From: Actinobacteria bacterium UBA2272
GTDB lineage: Bacteria > Actinomycetota > Coriobacteriia > Anaerosomatales > Anaerosomataceae
Direction of reading: 5' to 3'
NCBI GenBank assembly: GCA_002347725.1
Contig: DDXA01000004.1
Location: 620,001 to 684,000, forward strand
Length of the DNA stretch: 64,000 bases
Below the pieces are notes generated by a model, which ran no database searches, was not told the DNA's origin, and saw nothing but the letters and a program-made list of their open reading frames with translations. Both the position numbers and the translations under genes were made by a program. Shown here piece after piece: positions 9,691 to 18,278 of this stretch; the stretch's first letter is position 1; the number at the start of each line of letters is the position of its first letter.

Positions 9691-10191
9691 ATGAAAGGTC
9701 CGGCGAAGGCGATCGTTCTCGCGGTCGCGATGTCCGTGCTCATCGGCGCAGCGTTCTGGGGCGGCATGTGGTACCAGAGTTCCAAGAGCCCTGCGGGGTT
9801 CGCCCGCGGCGGCATGCCCGCCGGTGACGGCGCGATCCCCGGGAGCGGAGGACCGACGGCGAACATGACCGACGAAGAGCGTGCGGAGTTCGAGGACATG
9901 ACAGACGCGGAGCGCCTCGAGTTCATGCAGCAGAACTTCGGCGACGACGCCGCACGCGCAGGCGGGCCGATGCGCGGCGGGACTCTTGAAGGCAAGGTCA
10001 TCGAGGTTGCAGATGACACGATAACCCTGTCACTCGAGGGTGGTGGTTCCCAGACGGTCTATACCGACGTGGACACGCTCGTGGCCTACGCCGAAGACGC
10101 GGGAGAACTCGCCGCCGGCGCGCAGGTCACGGTAGTCGCCGAGCCCACGGCTGACGGCGTGACGACCGCCTCCCTCGTGGTGGTGAAGTAG
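9691..10191 (+). CDS. Membrane-anchored hypothetical protein of the ABC export operon
   Basis: Start ATG 9691 follows GGAAGGGAG, 41 bases after the permease. The 166-residue protein has one N-terminal membrane helix (about 7-27), a low-complexity Gly/Pro stretch, an acidic segment with repeated MTDxERxEFxxM units (about 58-78), and a C-terminal beta domain (about 95-166) resembling an OB or DUF5666-like fold (GTLEGKVIEVADDTITLSLEGG). The position suggests an accessory extracytoplasmic factor of the exporter. No function is assignable. Confidence 0.75.
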   Translation: MKGPAKAIVLAVAMSVLIGAAFWGGMWYQSSKSPAGFARGGMPAGDGAIPGSGGPTANMTDEERAEFEDMTDAERLEFMQQNFGDDAARAGGPMRGGTLEGKVIEVADDTITLSLEGGGSQTVYTDVDTLVAYAEDAGELAAGAQVTVVAEPTADGVTTASLVVVK

Positions 10192-10251
10192 CCTCGGCCG
10201 GATACGTACCACCGCCCGGCGCCACACGTTCTCAGGCGCCGACGCCGTACA

Positions 10252-10761
10252 TCACTCGGTCGAGTACAGGTTGATCACGATCTCGGTGCCGCTCGCGCCC
10301 GCACTGATCATCAGCGCGGCCTCCCTATCGCCCGACTCCACAACGAGCTGCGCTAACTCACTGTCCCCCGTCGTCATCTTCACATCATCTCTGAGCTTCC
10401 AGCCGGCCGGCTCCAGCTTCGACTTGTACCAGTCGTAGACGTCGTCCACAGAGTCGCGAGTGCTGAGCAGGACGTAGATCTGCTCACGGCCGCCCTCGCT
10501 GAAGAGGGTGGACGTCTCCAACTCGGCGTCGTCATAGAGCGGGAAGTCGTCCGGGAACTCCTCCACCAGCACGCCTTCACCGCCGGCGATGGTGGAAGCA
10601 CCGTCGTCCGTCTCGATCGTGACACGATCCTCGTCGACATCGATGTCGGCGCCGACGACACCCCCGGCGATCTCCTCGCCGATCTTCTCCGAGACGCTCT
10701 TGCAGCCGATAAGCCCGAGTGCAAGAACGATCACGAGCGATCCTATCAGTAGTCTCCTCAC
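10252..10761 (-). CDS. Predicted lipoprotein
   Basis: GTG 10761 follows GGAGGCG, and the 169-residue product opens with a lipoprotein signal (VRRLLIGSLVIVLALGLIGC) whose lipobox Cys is residue 20. The mature part is acidic. Residues about 75-165 resemble a small alpha-beta domain common in actinobacterial lipoproteins (FPDDFPLYDDAEL...VYDWYKSKLEPAGWKL). It would be tethered outside the cell membrane. No enzyme motif is seen. It is transcribed convergently with the ABC operon. Confidence 0.75.
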   Translation of the reverse strand: MRRLLIGSLVIVLALGLIGCKSVSEKIGEEIAGGVVGADIDVDEDRVTIETDDGASTIAGGEGVLVEEFPDDFPLYDDAELETSTLFSEGGREQIYVLLSTRDSVDDVYDWYKSKLEPAGWKLRDDVKMTTGDSELAQLVVESGDREAALMISAGASGTEIVINLYSTE

Positions 10762-10881
10762 AACATCGCCTCCCCACTCCACGCACGTCCTCCTGGAGGA
10801 CACCTTCGAGAACACGCTAGCCGTTCCTGCATCCTGGCGGGAGCGCGCCATCGGGCATATACCCGCAAGGAGGTGGCCGAC

Positions 10882-11940
10882 ATGGAGACCGCGCGCCGCA
10901 TACCGGGAGTCCCCGCCGATACGCTGAACTGGCTGACCTCGGAGGAGAATCCGGCGGTCGCCGTCCTCACGCGACGGGGACTGCTCGGGGAGCCGGACTC
11001 GGCCGAGCTTGGACAGATGTGGGCGCGACGTGGCGCCTACGGACCGGTCGCGCACATCCTCGACCTCATGCGACCCGACGGCTCATGGGACACGCCGGCC
11101 CGCGACTACCAGAAGTACGGCGGCAGTCTGTGGCAGATCCACTTCCTCGGCGAACTGTACGCCGACGGCGATGATGAGCGGGTACGTACGGCAGCCGAGT
11201 ACGCCTTCACGCGTCAGCTTCCCGACGGATCGTGGAGCTGCACAGGGGGGCGCCCCGCAGGCTCGATTCCGTGCCTGACCGCCAACGTCGCGCGCGCACT
11301 GGCGCGTCTCGGTTACGAGCGCGATGAACGCGTGATCGCGGCGCTCAGGTACTGCTCGGATCTTCACGACGAACTCGGATGTGTCGACTGCCGGGGTGGC
11401 ACGAGCTACCACCTCAACGGCCACTGCCACATGCTCACGCCCAAGACGTTGCTCTTCCTGGCCGAAGTGCCGCGCGACCTGTGGCCCGCAGGCGCCATAG
11501 AACTCGGGGACGCCTGCGTGACAGCACTCCGCGACAAGCAGGTGTTTCGCAGCCTGCCGGCCGTGGCGCGCGCGTTCCAGGACGGTGCGTTCAACCTGCC
11601 CGCCGCCGAGGTCGAGGACTATCGCACGCGTTTCCTGGCCGAGCACGCGCCGCTCACCTACGGCCCTAAGCCCGGCTGGCTGCGCTTCGGCTACCCGCTG
11701 TCGTACAACTCCGACGCGCTGGAGGCGCTCCACGCACTCGCGCTGCACGGCGAGCCGGCGCGGCCGGAGTACGAACCGGCGCTCGAGGCGGTCCGCTCGG
11801 CAGCCGACGCCGAGTCACGCTGGACGCTCCGCACCACGTTCAACGGCAAGATGCGCTCAGACGTCGAGGAGAAGGGCCAGCCGAGCCGATGGCTGACCTA
11901 CCGCGCGCTCGTCGTCCTGGCCCACTACACAACCGCCTGA
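10882..11940 (+). CDS. Terpene cyclase/prenyltransferase-fold (alpha/alpha toroid) protein
   Basis: This 352-residue soluble protein carries several QW-like repeats of the squalene-hopene cyclase and prenyltransferase toroid (MRPDGSWDTPARDYQKYGGSLWQIHFLGEL; QLPDGSWSCTGGRPAGSIPCLTANVARALARLG). It has no DxDD protonation motif and is half the length of true hopene cyclases, so catalysis of that reaction is unlikely. A cluster of potential metal ligands (LGCVDCRGGTSYHLNGHCH, about 170-190) is unusual. ATG 10882 sits 8 bases after AAGGAGG; the in-frame GTG at 10873 overlaps that site. Function is unknown. Confidence 0.75.
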   Translation: METARRIPGVPADTLNWLTSEENPAVAVLTRRGLLGEPDSAELGQMWARRGAYGPVAHILDLMRPDGSWDTPARDYQKYGGSLWQIHFLGELYADGDDERVRTAAEYAFTRQLPDGSWSCTGGRPAGSIPCLTANVARALARLGYERDERVIAALRYCSDLHDELGCVDCRGGTSYHLNGHCHMLTPKTLLFLAEVPRDLWPAGAIELGDACVTALRDKQVFRSLPAVARAFQDGAFNLPAAEVEDYRTRFLAEHAPLTYGPKPGWLRFGYPLSYNSDALEALHALALHGEPARPEYEPALEAVRSAADAESRWTLRTTFNGKMRSDVEEKGQPSRWLTYRALVVLAHYTTA

Positions 11941-12022
11941 CTGCCGGGTGCCTGTTTGCGAACCCCGCGGCGGCGGGTACCGTCTGAATGCCCAGAAGGA
12001 CTTGCAACCAGGGAGGTGCACC

Positions 12023-12451
12023 ATGTACACGCGAATCGCGGCACTCATTCTGACACTGGCGCTCGGCGCCGTGCTCGTCGGCTGTGCGTCTACAGCCGAG
12101 CCGGAACCGGCCGTGGACGTGCCCGGCGACGCCGCCGGGCTGCGGCTTGCACCCGGCATCTACGATCTTGACGACGGCACCGTCCAGGTGATCGGCACGC
12201 TCGAGTATCGCGACCTCGAGGGTGGCCTGTATGCGATAGCCGGTGGCACCGAGGCAGACGGTGGTCCCGACGCGGTCATCGCGGTCGTGAACAACGCCGA
12301 CGAGTTCGCCTCCGAACTCGAGGCGCTCGAGGGCAAGACCGTCTCGATCCTCGGAACCCGCTTCGATGGAGCATCGATCCGCATGGCCGGCCCTGAGGTC
12401 ATCGTCGACTCGATCGAGGAGCTCAGCGATACGCCGGGTATCGCCGAATAG
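12023..12451 (+). CDS. Predicted lipoprotein
   Basis: The 142-residue protein starts at ATG 12023 behind GGGAGG. It has a lipoprotein signal with lipobox VLVGC (Cys at about 21). The mature part is a single small beta-rich domain (about 45-135, TVQVIGTLEYRDLEGGLYAI... TVSILGTRF) resembling an OB fold. It lies downstream of the toroid protein and is followed by a strong terminator. No function is assignable. Confidence 0.75.
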   Translation: MYTRIAALILTLALGAVLVGCASTAEPEPAVDVPGDAAGLRLAPGIYDLDDGTVQVIGTLEYRDLEGGLYAIAGGTEADGGPDAVIAVVNNADEFASELEALEGKTVSILGTRFDGASIRMAGPEVIVDSIEELSDTPGIAE

Positions 12452-12475
12452 CACCCGACGAACACCGTCTCGCGG

Positions 12476-12526
12476 CGGCCCCCTCCGGACGCACACTGTG
12501 CGCATCATCGCCGGAGGGGGCCGTTT
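12476..12526 (+). terminator. Strong rho-independent terminator
   Basis: A perfect 13-bp stem (CGGCCCCCTCCGG at 12476-12488 with its complement at 12511-12523) is followed by TTT. The 22-base loop itself contains a small GCACACTGTGC palindrome. It ends the lipoprotein transcript. Confidence 0.85.
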
Positions 12527-12614
12527 CATGCTCTTCGCTCTACGCTCGGCAGCCTCGTGAGGAGGCGGGTCACGGTACCCTGAACGGGTATAGCCACATC
12601 CGGAGGTGGTTCTC

Positions 12615-13088
12615 ATGTTCGAGGCGGAGATCAAGCAGTCCGAGGCGCAGACCGTGGCCTACCTTCCGATGCGGGGAGCGTATTCGCAGACGCCCGAGGG
12701 CTACGGGCAGCTCTACGGGTGGATCGCCCAGCACGGGCTCACGCCTGCGGGGATGCCTGCCGCGGTCTACCTCACGATGCCGCCCGAGACGCCCGAGTCA
12801 GAGGCGCTCTGGGAGCTCTGGGCCCCGATCGCCGGTGACGCCGCCGAACAGGAACCGAACGCCGCGGGGGTCGGCGTGAGACACGTCCCCTCCACCACGG
12901 TCGCGAGCACCATGCATATCGGACCGTATGAGACCGTGGCGCCTACCTACGACGCACTCTGGGCGTGGCTCGCTGCACAGGGTTATCGGCCGGCCGGCCC
13001 GCCGATGGAGGTCTACTACTCGGACCCGGCGACGGTCGCGCCGGAGGACTACGTCACCGAGATCCGCATCCCGGTCGCCGCGGTCTAG
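12615..13088 (+). CDS. GyrI-like (AraC effector-binding fold) small-molecule-binding protein
   Basis: This 157-residue protein starts at ATG 12615, eight bases after GGAGG. It is a stand-alone GyrI-like/SRPBCC-superfamily SHS2-dimer domain: an N-terminal VAYLPMRGAYSQTPEGYGQLYGWI unit and a second half with VPSTTVASTMHIGPYETVAPTYDALWAWL, ending with YVTEIRIPV. The Glu in the YVTEIRIPV strand matches the family's conserved ligand-contacting acidic residue. Stand-alone members bind hydrophobic cations or inhibit gyrase; no DNA-binding domain is attached here. It is followed 7 bases later by the YdeI-like gene. Confidence 0.85.
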   Translation: MFEAEIKQSEAQTVAYLPMRGAYSQTPEGYGQLYGWIAQHGLTPAGMPAAVYLTMPPETPESEALWELWAPIAGDAAEQEPNAAGVGVRHVPSTTVASTMHIGPYETVAPTYDALWAWLAAQGYRPAGPPMEVYYSDPATVAPEDYVTEIRIPVAAV

Positions 13089-13095
13089 AGCGCCG

Positions 13096-13671
13096 ATGGC
13101 GTCTCCCGACTCCCTCGAACTGCTGGAGCCGAAGGACCGTGCCGAGTGGCGTGCGTGGCTCGTCGTGCACCATGCAACGTCTCGGGGAGTCCGGCTCGCC
13201 ATCGGGAAGAAGGGCAACCCGGTCACCGCGCTCACCTACGAGGATGCGGTGGAAGAAGCGCTGTGCTTCGGCTGGATCGACTCGATGGCCCGGCGGCTCG
13301 ATGAACACCGTTACACCGGGGTGATGACCCCCAGGCGGCCCGGCAGCGCTTGGGCGAAGAGCAACAAGGAGCGTGTTGCGCGGCTGTCCGCCGCGGGCCT
13401 CATGATGCCCGCGGGCCAGACAGCCGTGGATCGTGCGCAGGCCGACGGATCCTGGGACATCCTGACCGATGCGGACGACCTGATCGAACCCGACGACCTG
13501 TCTCGCGAGCTCCGTGCGCACCCCGGCGCCCGAGCAGGTTTCGACTCCCTCACCGTTTCCGCCCGGCGCATGGCGCTCTTCTGGATCGCAAGCGCGAAGC
13601 GACCCGGGACACGTGCACGCCGCATCGCCGAGACGGTGAGCGCGGCCGCCGAAGGCCGCGCGCCGCGCTAG
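13096..13671 (+). CDS. YdeI/OmpD-associated family protein
   Basis: The 191-residue protein matches the YdeI/OmpD-associated (bacteriocin-protection) family. It has the N-terminal signature W..WL..H....GVRLAIGKKG, then the central motif YEDAVEEALCFGWIDSMARRLDEHRYTGVMTPRRPGSAWAKSNKERVARL with the characteristic CFGWIDS and W-S-K-N residues, and a C-terminal DUF1905-like helical tail. It is cytosolic. The family has been linked to resistance against antimicrobial peptides, but its biochemistry is unclear. It probably shares a transcript with the GyrI-like gene. Confidence 0.88.
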   Translation: MASPDSLELLEPKDRAEWRAWLVVHHATSRGVRLAIGKKGNPVTALTYEDAVEEALCFGWIDSMARRLDEHRYTGVMTPRRPGSAWAKSNKERVARLSAAGLMMPAGQTAVDRAQADGSWDILTDADDLIEPDDLSRELRAHPGARAGFDSLTVSARRMALFWIASAKRPGTRARRIAETVSAAAEGRAPR

Positions 13672-13687
13672 GCCGGACATCGCCGCC

Positions 13688-14491
13688 TCACTCGGCCCGC
13701 CGCACGCTCGCAAGCAGCGCGCCGGCTGCCACCGCGCCGACGAGCGTCCATGCGGCCCACACGGGGATCTGTGCTGCGGTGCCCTCGATGCCGCGCGTTG
13801 CAGCCACCGTCGACGAGACAGTCAGCACAAGCGTGTACGTCGCCCCCTTGAGACACATGATCGGGCCGAGGACGTAGCCCCACGGATGGCTCCGCCACAG
13901 CAGTACCGCGCCGAGAACGAAGTAGGGCACCATGAGCGACAGGTCGAGAGACGCGATGAGCGTGAACGCCTCCTCACCGATCGCCGGTTCGATGCCCGAG
14001 AACACCCATCCCGCCCATTGCGCGAGCCAGGCCATCGCCAGACCGACGCCGGTAAGCGCCATGTACCCGGCGACAAGGCGTCGCTGTGCCCGCCCCGAGA
14101 CTGCAGCCGTAAGCGCGGTTGCGTCGAATCGGCCGAGCGCCAACACGAGCGCGACGGCCGGAGCGACGAACAGCGTCACGTACAGCGGGAAGAGCTCGTT
14201 CATCCGCGCGCCAAAGACGTAGTACGCGTAGTTGTACAGCGCGTAGCCGAGCATCGCGAACCAGACGAGTTCGGCGCGAAGCGAGCCCCGCCGGGCGAAC
14301 ACGAGGGCGCTCACGAGCAGCGGGACCGCCACCGCGAGTGTGACGATGTCGTTGCCGTACCAGGCGGCCCTCGCCCACTCGGCATCGCGGTACAGCGACG
14401 GCACGAGCAGCCCGGCAGCCGCCTGCACCGCCATGAGCGCGGCAATCACCGCGGAAAGACCGAGGGCCTGGCGGCGCATCGCCTGTGTCAC
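13688..14491 (-). CDS. Polytopic membrane protein of unknown function
   Basis: A 267-residue protein starting at GTG 14491 with GGAGGCG upstream, 11 bases after the flavodoxin stop. About seven hydrophobic segments are visible (for example QALGLSAVIAALMAVQAAAGLLV, DIVTLAVAVPLLVSALVFA, LYVTLFVAPAVALVLALG, SLMVPYFVLGAVLLW). No catalytic or transport motif is recognised. It is likely co-transcribed with the flavodoxin-like gene. Confidence 0.7.
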   Translation of the reverse strand: MTQAMRRQALGLSAVIAALMAVQAAAGLLVPSLYRDAEWARAAWYGNDIVTLAVAVPLLVSALVFARRGSLRAELVWFAMLGYALYNYAYYVFGARMNELFPLYVTLFVAPAVALVLALGRFDATALTAAVSGRAQRRLVAGYMALTGVGLAMAWLAQWAGWVFSGIEPAIGEEAFTLIASLDLSLMVPYFVLGAVLLWRSHPWGYVLGPIMCLKGATYTLVLTVSSTVAATRGIEGTAAQIPVWAAWTLVGAVAAGALLASVRRAE

Positions 14492-14502
14492 GACGCCTCC
14501 GG

Positions 14503-15009
14503 TCACGAGAGCCCCAACGCGCCGGCCACACTGCGCGTCCACTCGGTCACGGCCGCCATGTCCCGAAAGTCACCCTGCGGCGCCTTCATCGCCTTCATGA
14601 TCAGCCGCTCGGGGAGCGAGAACTTCTTGGGTTCGTTCATGCCGGCAAACAGACCGGCGCCCACAGGCGTGATGCCGGTCTCGGCGATGAGCGGATCGGT
14701 GTACGCACGCACCTCATCGGCCTTCTCGGGATCAGACGCCATCGTCAGGCACGCGGTGAAGAACGCCGTCGGCCGTGTCTTGAGCACATCGGCCTGCGCC
14801 GCCACCCACTCCTTCACAGCGCCGTGCCAGCTGCCGACTCGGACGCCGCTGCCGACGACCACCGCGTCGTAGCCCGACGCGTCCGGTTTGTCCTCGGCGC
14901 TGATCACGTCGACTCCGGCGCCCGCCTCGGCCAGCGTGCGTCCGATCTGCTCGGCTATGCCCGCCGTGCAGCCTGTCTTCGTCCCGTAGACCACCAGTAC
15001 CGTGCTCAT
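14503..15009 (-). CDS. Flavodoxin domain protein (HemG-like)
   Basis: The 168-residue protein begins with a flavodoxin phosphate-binding loop, VLVVYGTKTGCTAGIAEQIG. It has the second strand YDAVVVGSGVRVGSWHGAVKEWV typical of menaquinone-dependent protoporphyrinogen IX oxidase (HemG) and its 'flavodoxin-like' relatives, and the region TAFFTACLTMASDPEKADE. It binds FMN and acts as an electron carrier or oxidase in the cytosol. No haem-pathway gene adjoins, so the HemG activity is only one option. Confidence 0.85.
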   Translation of the reverse strand: MSTVLVVYGTKTGCTAGIAEQIGRTLAEAGAGVDVISAEDKPDASGYDAVVVGSGVRVGSWHGAVKEWVAAQADVLKTRPTAFFTACLTMASDPEKADEVRAYTDPLIAETGITPVGAGLFAGMNEPKKFSLPERLIMKAMKAPQGDFRDMAAVTEWTRSVAGALGLS

Positions 15010-15059
15010 TGCGTCCTCACTCCTTCACCTGCCGACACGTGCATACTAACGCGGCGTTG

Positions 15060-16451
15060 CTACGCCGGGATGACCTCGAGCTCGGGTTCCTCTGCCCACT
15101 CGGCCACGGGAGCCTCGGCCTCCATCCTCCGGAACAGGTGGCGGAACCACAGCACGCCGACGACGCCCGCAACGCCATTGGCCACGAGCGCCGCCCACCA
15201 CACACCCGTGAGTCCGTAGAGTGCCGAGCCGGCATACGCGAGTGGGACGTACAGGACGAACATCCGCAGCACGGAAAGCACCAGGGAGTGTACGGCGCGG
15301 TGGAGGGCGTTCAGGGAGTTGGTGATCGTCACGAGTGCGCCGAGCAGCGCATAGCTCGGGAAGACGATCGCCATGTACGACACGACGGTGGCGATGACCG
15401 TCGCATCGTCGTTGAAGACGCCTGCGACCGCACGACCGCCCACAAGCGACAGCACCCAGACGAACGCTCCCCAGCCCGCCGCCATGCCGAGCGCCACCTT
15501 GACGGCACGGCTCACGCGCGCCTTGTTGCCGGCACCCCAGTTCTGGCCGACGAAGGGCACGAGGGCCGCACCGAGCGCATTGATCACCATCACCGCGAAC
15601 ATCTCGAGTCGGCCCGCCACGCCGAAGCCCGCCACGGCGGCGACACCGTACGTCGCTACGATCGCGGTGATCACACCGGTGGAGACAGGCGTGATCAGCT
15701 GCGTGACCGCCGCCGGTAGACCGACGGCAAGCACCCGGCGCCATGACGCCAAGAGCTCGCCGGCCCCCATCCGGACCCTGGTGAGGATACCTCTGCGCCG
15801 CAACACGCCGAGTGCGAGAACGAGCGCGCACGCCTGGGCGATCACGGTGGCGATCGCCGCACCGCGCAGCCCGTACGCAGGCACCGGACCGAGGCCGAAG
15901 ATGAACAGTGGGTCCAGAACGGCGTTGATGCCGAGTGCGGTGATCATGATCTTGGCGGGCGTCTTGGTGTCGCCGGTCGCCCGCAGACCGCTGTTGCCGG
16001 TCTGCGGGACGATGATGAGCGGCAGACCCAGGAACCAGATCGACATGTACGCGCGAACGTGCTCGAGGACCGTGCCTTCAGCGCCGAGCGCTCCGAACAG
16101 CGGATCGATCGTCACGAGACCGGTCACCGTGATGGTCGAGGCGACCGTCACCCCGAGCAGGATCGCGCCGAGCGTCAGCCGCCGCACACCCTCGGTATCA
16201 CGCCGCCCGATCGCCTTGGCCACCACAGCGGTCGCGCCCATGCCGAGCCCCTGGCTGATCGAGTTGACCGCCATGACCACGGCGAGCGTGAAACCCATCG
16301 CCGCAAGCTGCTCGGTGCCGAGCTGACCGACGTAGAAAGTGTCGACCAGGTTGAAGCCGACCATCGCGAACATCGCGATGACCATCGGCATCGTCAGCCG
16401 CACGAGCGTGCGCGCGACGGGACCTTCGGTGAGTCGGGCCTTCTGTTGCAT
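15060..16451 (-). CDS. MATE family multidrug/Na+ antiporter
   Basis: This 463-residue integral membrane protein is full length for MATE/DinF transporters with 12 predicted helices in two related halves. Landmarks are VRLTMPMVIAMFAMVGFNLVDTFYVGQLGTEQLAAMGF in half one and VTQLITPVSTGVITAIVATYGVAAVAGFGVAGRLEMF in half two, plus GLRATGDTKTPAKIMI. It expels organic cations or toxic metabolites using an ion gradient. ATG 16451 follows GGGGGA. It lies 12 bases after the upstream papain-like-fold gene and probably shares its transcript. Confidence 0.95.
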   Translation of the reverse strand: MQQKARLTEGPVARTLVRLTMPMVIAMFAMVGFNLVDTFYVGQLGTEQLAAMGFTLAVVMAVNSISQGLGMGATAVVAKAIGRRDTEGVRRLTLGAILLGVTVASTITVTGLVTIDPLFGALGAEGTVLEHVRAYMSIWFLGLPLIIVPQTGNSGLRATGDTKTPAKIMITALGINAVLDPLFIFGLGPVPAYGLRGAAIATVIAQACALVLALGVLRRRGILTRVRMGAGELLASWRRVLAVGLPAAVTQLITPVSTGVITAIVATYGVAAVAGFGVAGRLEMFAVMVINALGAALVPFVGQNWGAGNKARVSRAVKVALGMAAGWGAFVWVLSLVGGRAVAGVFNDDATVIATVVSYMAIVFPSYALLGALVTITNSLNALHRAVHSLVLSVLRMFVLYVPLAYAGSALYGLTGVWWAALVANGVAGVVGVLWFRHLFRRMEAEAPVAEWAEEPELEVIPA

Positions 16452-16463
16452 CGGCCGGTCCCC

Positions 16464-17126
16464 CTACCGGTCCGATTGCGAAGCGGGCACCGCCGGGCCG
16501 CTCAGGGGTTGCCTCGGCGCATAGTCCTCGACGAAGAAGCCCCGCCACCGCTTCGCGCGCCCGCCGATGCGCTCGACCACATCGGGCGTGATCTCGAGCG
16601 GCACCTCGATCGTGATGTCGTCGCGCAACGGATGGTTGGGGTCGTACACGCGCACGAGCACGCTCCCGTCGCCAAACTCGGCGGCATACGCGAGCACCTG
16701 GTGATTCCGCGCGATATGGGGCAGCCCGAGCGCGCTCACAAGACCGAGCGGCACGGGCCGACCTGAGCGCAGAAGGTCGAACAGGCCGAGCAGTTCACGC
16801 CTGGTGGCCGGGCCGATGCCGAGGACGTGCGCGGTAGGAAGGTACGTGAATCGTGCGAACTTGAGCGCGTTCTCGCCCGGCGGCATGAGAACGCTGTCCA
16901 CCTGGCGGCGCCAGATCCAACGGGCGAGCGCCGAGTCGTGCGCCGGCAGTGAGTGTCCGCGAGAACCCTCAGGCAGTGGCCGATTGGCCGCGAACGCGTC
17001 CAGGGCGGCGAAGACCATACCGCCACACCGTCCGCGCGATGCGACCACGCCGAAGAGCGTGTCGTGCCACGTGTTGGGAAACGAGAAGCCGTGCTCCGAC
17101 GGACGGAATCCTGTATCGAGCTCCAC
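16464..17126 (-). CDS. Hypothetical protein, possible papain-like (C39-like) fold
   Basis: The 220-residue protein starts at GTG 17126. I do not recognise a named family, but three segments line up with a Cys-His-Asn/Asp papain-like triad: RCGGMVFAALD (Cys33 region, start of a helix), ARNHQVLAYAAEF (His) and VRVYDPNHP (Asp/Asn). There is no signal peptide, so it is probably cytosolic. A protease, transglutaminase-like or inactive role is possible. It is encoded just upstream of the MATE pump and divergently from the ferredoxin-type membrane protein. Confidence 0.6.
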   Translation of the reverse strand: MELDTGFRPSEHGFSFPNTWHDTLFGVVASRGRCGGMVFAALDAFAANRPLPEGSRGHSLPAHDSALARWIWRRQVDSVLMPPGENALKFARFTYLPTAHVLGIGPATRRELLGLFDLLRSGRPVPLGLVSALGLPHIARNHQVLAYAAEFGDGSVLVRVYDPNHPLRDDITIEVPLEITPDVVERIGGRAKRWRGFFVEDYAPRQPLSGPAVPASQSDR

Positions 17127-17207
17127 CGACAGCCCTCACCTTGCCTCGGAGTCACCAGTACCCCGATGATAGTCGTTGTCATCCACTCTCACGAGCTTGG
17201 AGGCAAC

Positions 17208-17945
17208 ATGAGTACTCGCCGCCAGCGCATCAGGCGCCTCTTGCTCGCGGCGTTGTTCCTCGCGCTGCCGATCACACTCAACTACTACTCACCGTACCTG
17301 ATGCTCTCGGGTACTGCCGAGGGGATCGCGCCGTTCTCCCTGGTGTTCTGGCTCGCTGTCCTCGTCACGTCACTCGCCCTCGGTCGTTCATTCTGCGGCT
17401 GGGCGTGCCCGTTCAACGGGCTACAGCAGCTGTGGGAGTCTGTCGGCATGCGCCCTCTCCGTCGCATCCGCTTTCTCCCCGTGGCAAAGTACGCGCTGTG
17501 GGCGGCGTGGGTGGCCGGGCTCGGCGCAGCTCTTGCCTCGGCGGGCGTCTGGACGCGCTTCGATCCACTCTACCTGACCGAGAGCGGCGTCTCCCTGACC
17601 GAGGCGGGCAACCTCATCACGTACTTCATGCTCGTCGGCCTCACGCTGGCGCCGGCCGCGCTCGGCAGGCGCGGATTCTGTCGATACCTGTGTCCGTTCG
17701 GTGTGTGGGGAATCGTCGGAGAGCGGCTCGGTCATGCACTCCGGGTGCCTCGCGTGATGCTGCGCGCGAGGCCCGATGCCTGCAACGCATGCGGGAAGTG
17801 CACGCCTGCCTGCCCGATGCAACTTCCGGTAGCCGACATGGTGCAAGCCGGCACGATGCGCTCGACCGAGTGCTTCATGTGCGAGACATGTGTCGATGTC
17901 TGTCCGCGTGGCGCGATCGGCGTCGGCTTCGGTCGTGCCCGGTAG
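17208..17945 (+). CDS. NapH/CcoG-like membrane ferredoxin
   Basis: This 245-residue protein has four predicted membrane helices (about 10-30, 42-62, 88-110, 128-148). Two conserved Cys-rich junctions, GRSFCGWACPFNGLQQLW and GRRGFCRYLCPFGVWG, mark the NapH/NosR/CcoG family. A C-terminal cytoplasmic 2[4Fe-4S] ferredoxin domain follows (CNACGKCTPACPM and CFMCETCVDVCP). It would pass electrons between the quinone pool and a partner across the membrane. No nap, nos or cco genes adjoin, so its partner is unknown. ATG 17208 follows GGAGG. Confidence 0.88.
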   Translation: MSTRRQRIRRLLLAALFLALPITLNYYSPYLMLSGTAEGIAPFSLVFWLAVLVTSLALGRSFCGWACPFNGLQQLWESVGMRPLRRIRFLPVAKYALWAAWVAGLGAALASAGVWTRFDPLYLTESGVSLTEAGNLITYFMLVGLTLAPAALGRRGFCRYLCPFGVWGIVGERLGHALRVPRVMLRARPDACNACGKCTPACPMQLPVADMVQAGTMRSTECFMCETCVDVCPRGAIGVGFGRAR

Positions 17946-18011
17946 TATGCACCAGGCAGGTTGGCCGATGAAGCGAGGGCGGCCACCCTGCTCGGCTGAC
18001 CGCCCTGTGAC

Positions 18012-18230
18012 TCACCGCACCCGGATACTGTCGGGGACGTGGTACTCGGCATGATTCCGTCCGCACGGACCGACGCGATTGCGGGGCAACTCGGCGCCGT
18101 GCATAGACAAGGCGCTCACCGCATGTCGGGCGTAGGCTGCGAGCGTGTCGAACGCGTGAGCGGACAGGCCGGACACATCGAGAGTGTAGCTTGCGCGCGT
18201 GAAGGCACGCGTGGTGGTCTGATCGAACAT
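18012..18230 (-). CDS. Small ORF of unknown function (72 aa), possible second gene of a micro-operon
   Basis: The ATG at 18230 is preceded by a strong GGGGAGGAG site, and a convincing promoter lies 180 bases upstream on the same strand. The product begins FDQTTTRAFTRASYTLDVSG and has one predicted helix (SAHAFDTLAAYARHAVSALS) and an Arg-rich tail. It resembles a small beta-alpha-beta unit but I recognise no family. It could be a real small protein or a chance open frame. Confidence 0.35.
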   Translation of the reverse strand: MFDQTTTRAFTRASYTLDVSGLSAHAFDTLAAYARHAVSALSMHGAELPRNRVGPCGRNHAEYHVPDSIRVR

Positions 18231-18278
18231 CGCGGGGCTCCTCCCCTTGCAGGGTGCCCGCGCGGCTCAAGCTGAAGG

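Noticed and set aside
10882..11940. Squalene-hopene cyclase
   Set aside because: It lacks the DxDD motif and is about half the usual length.
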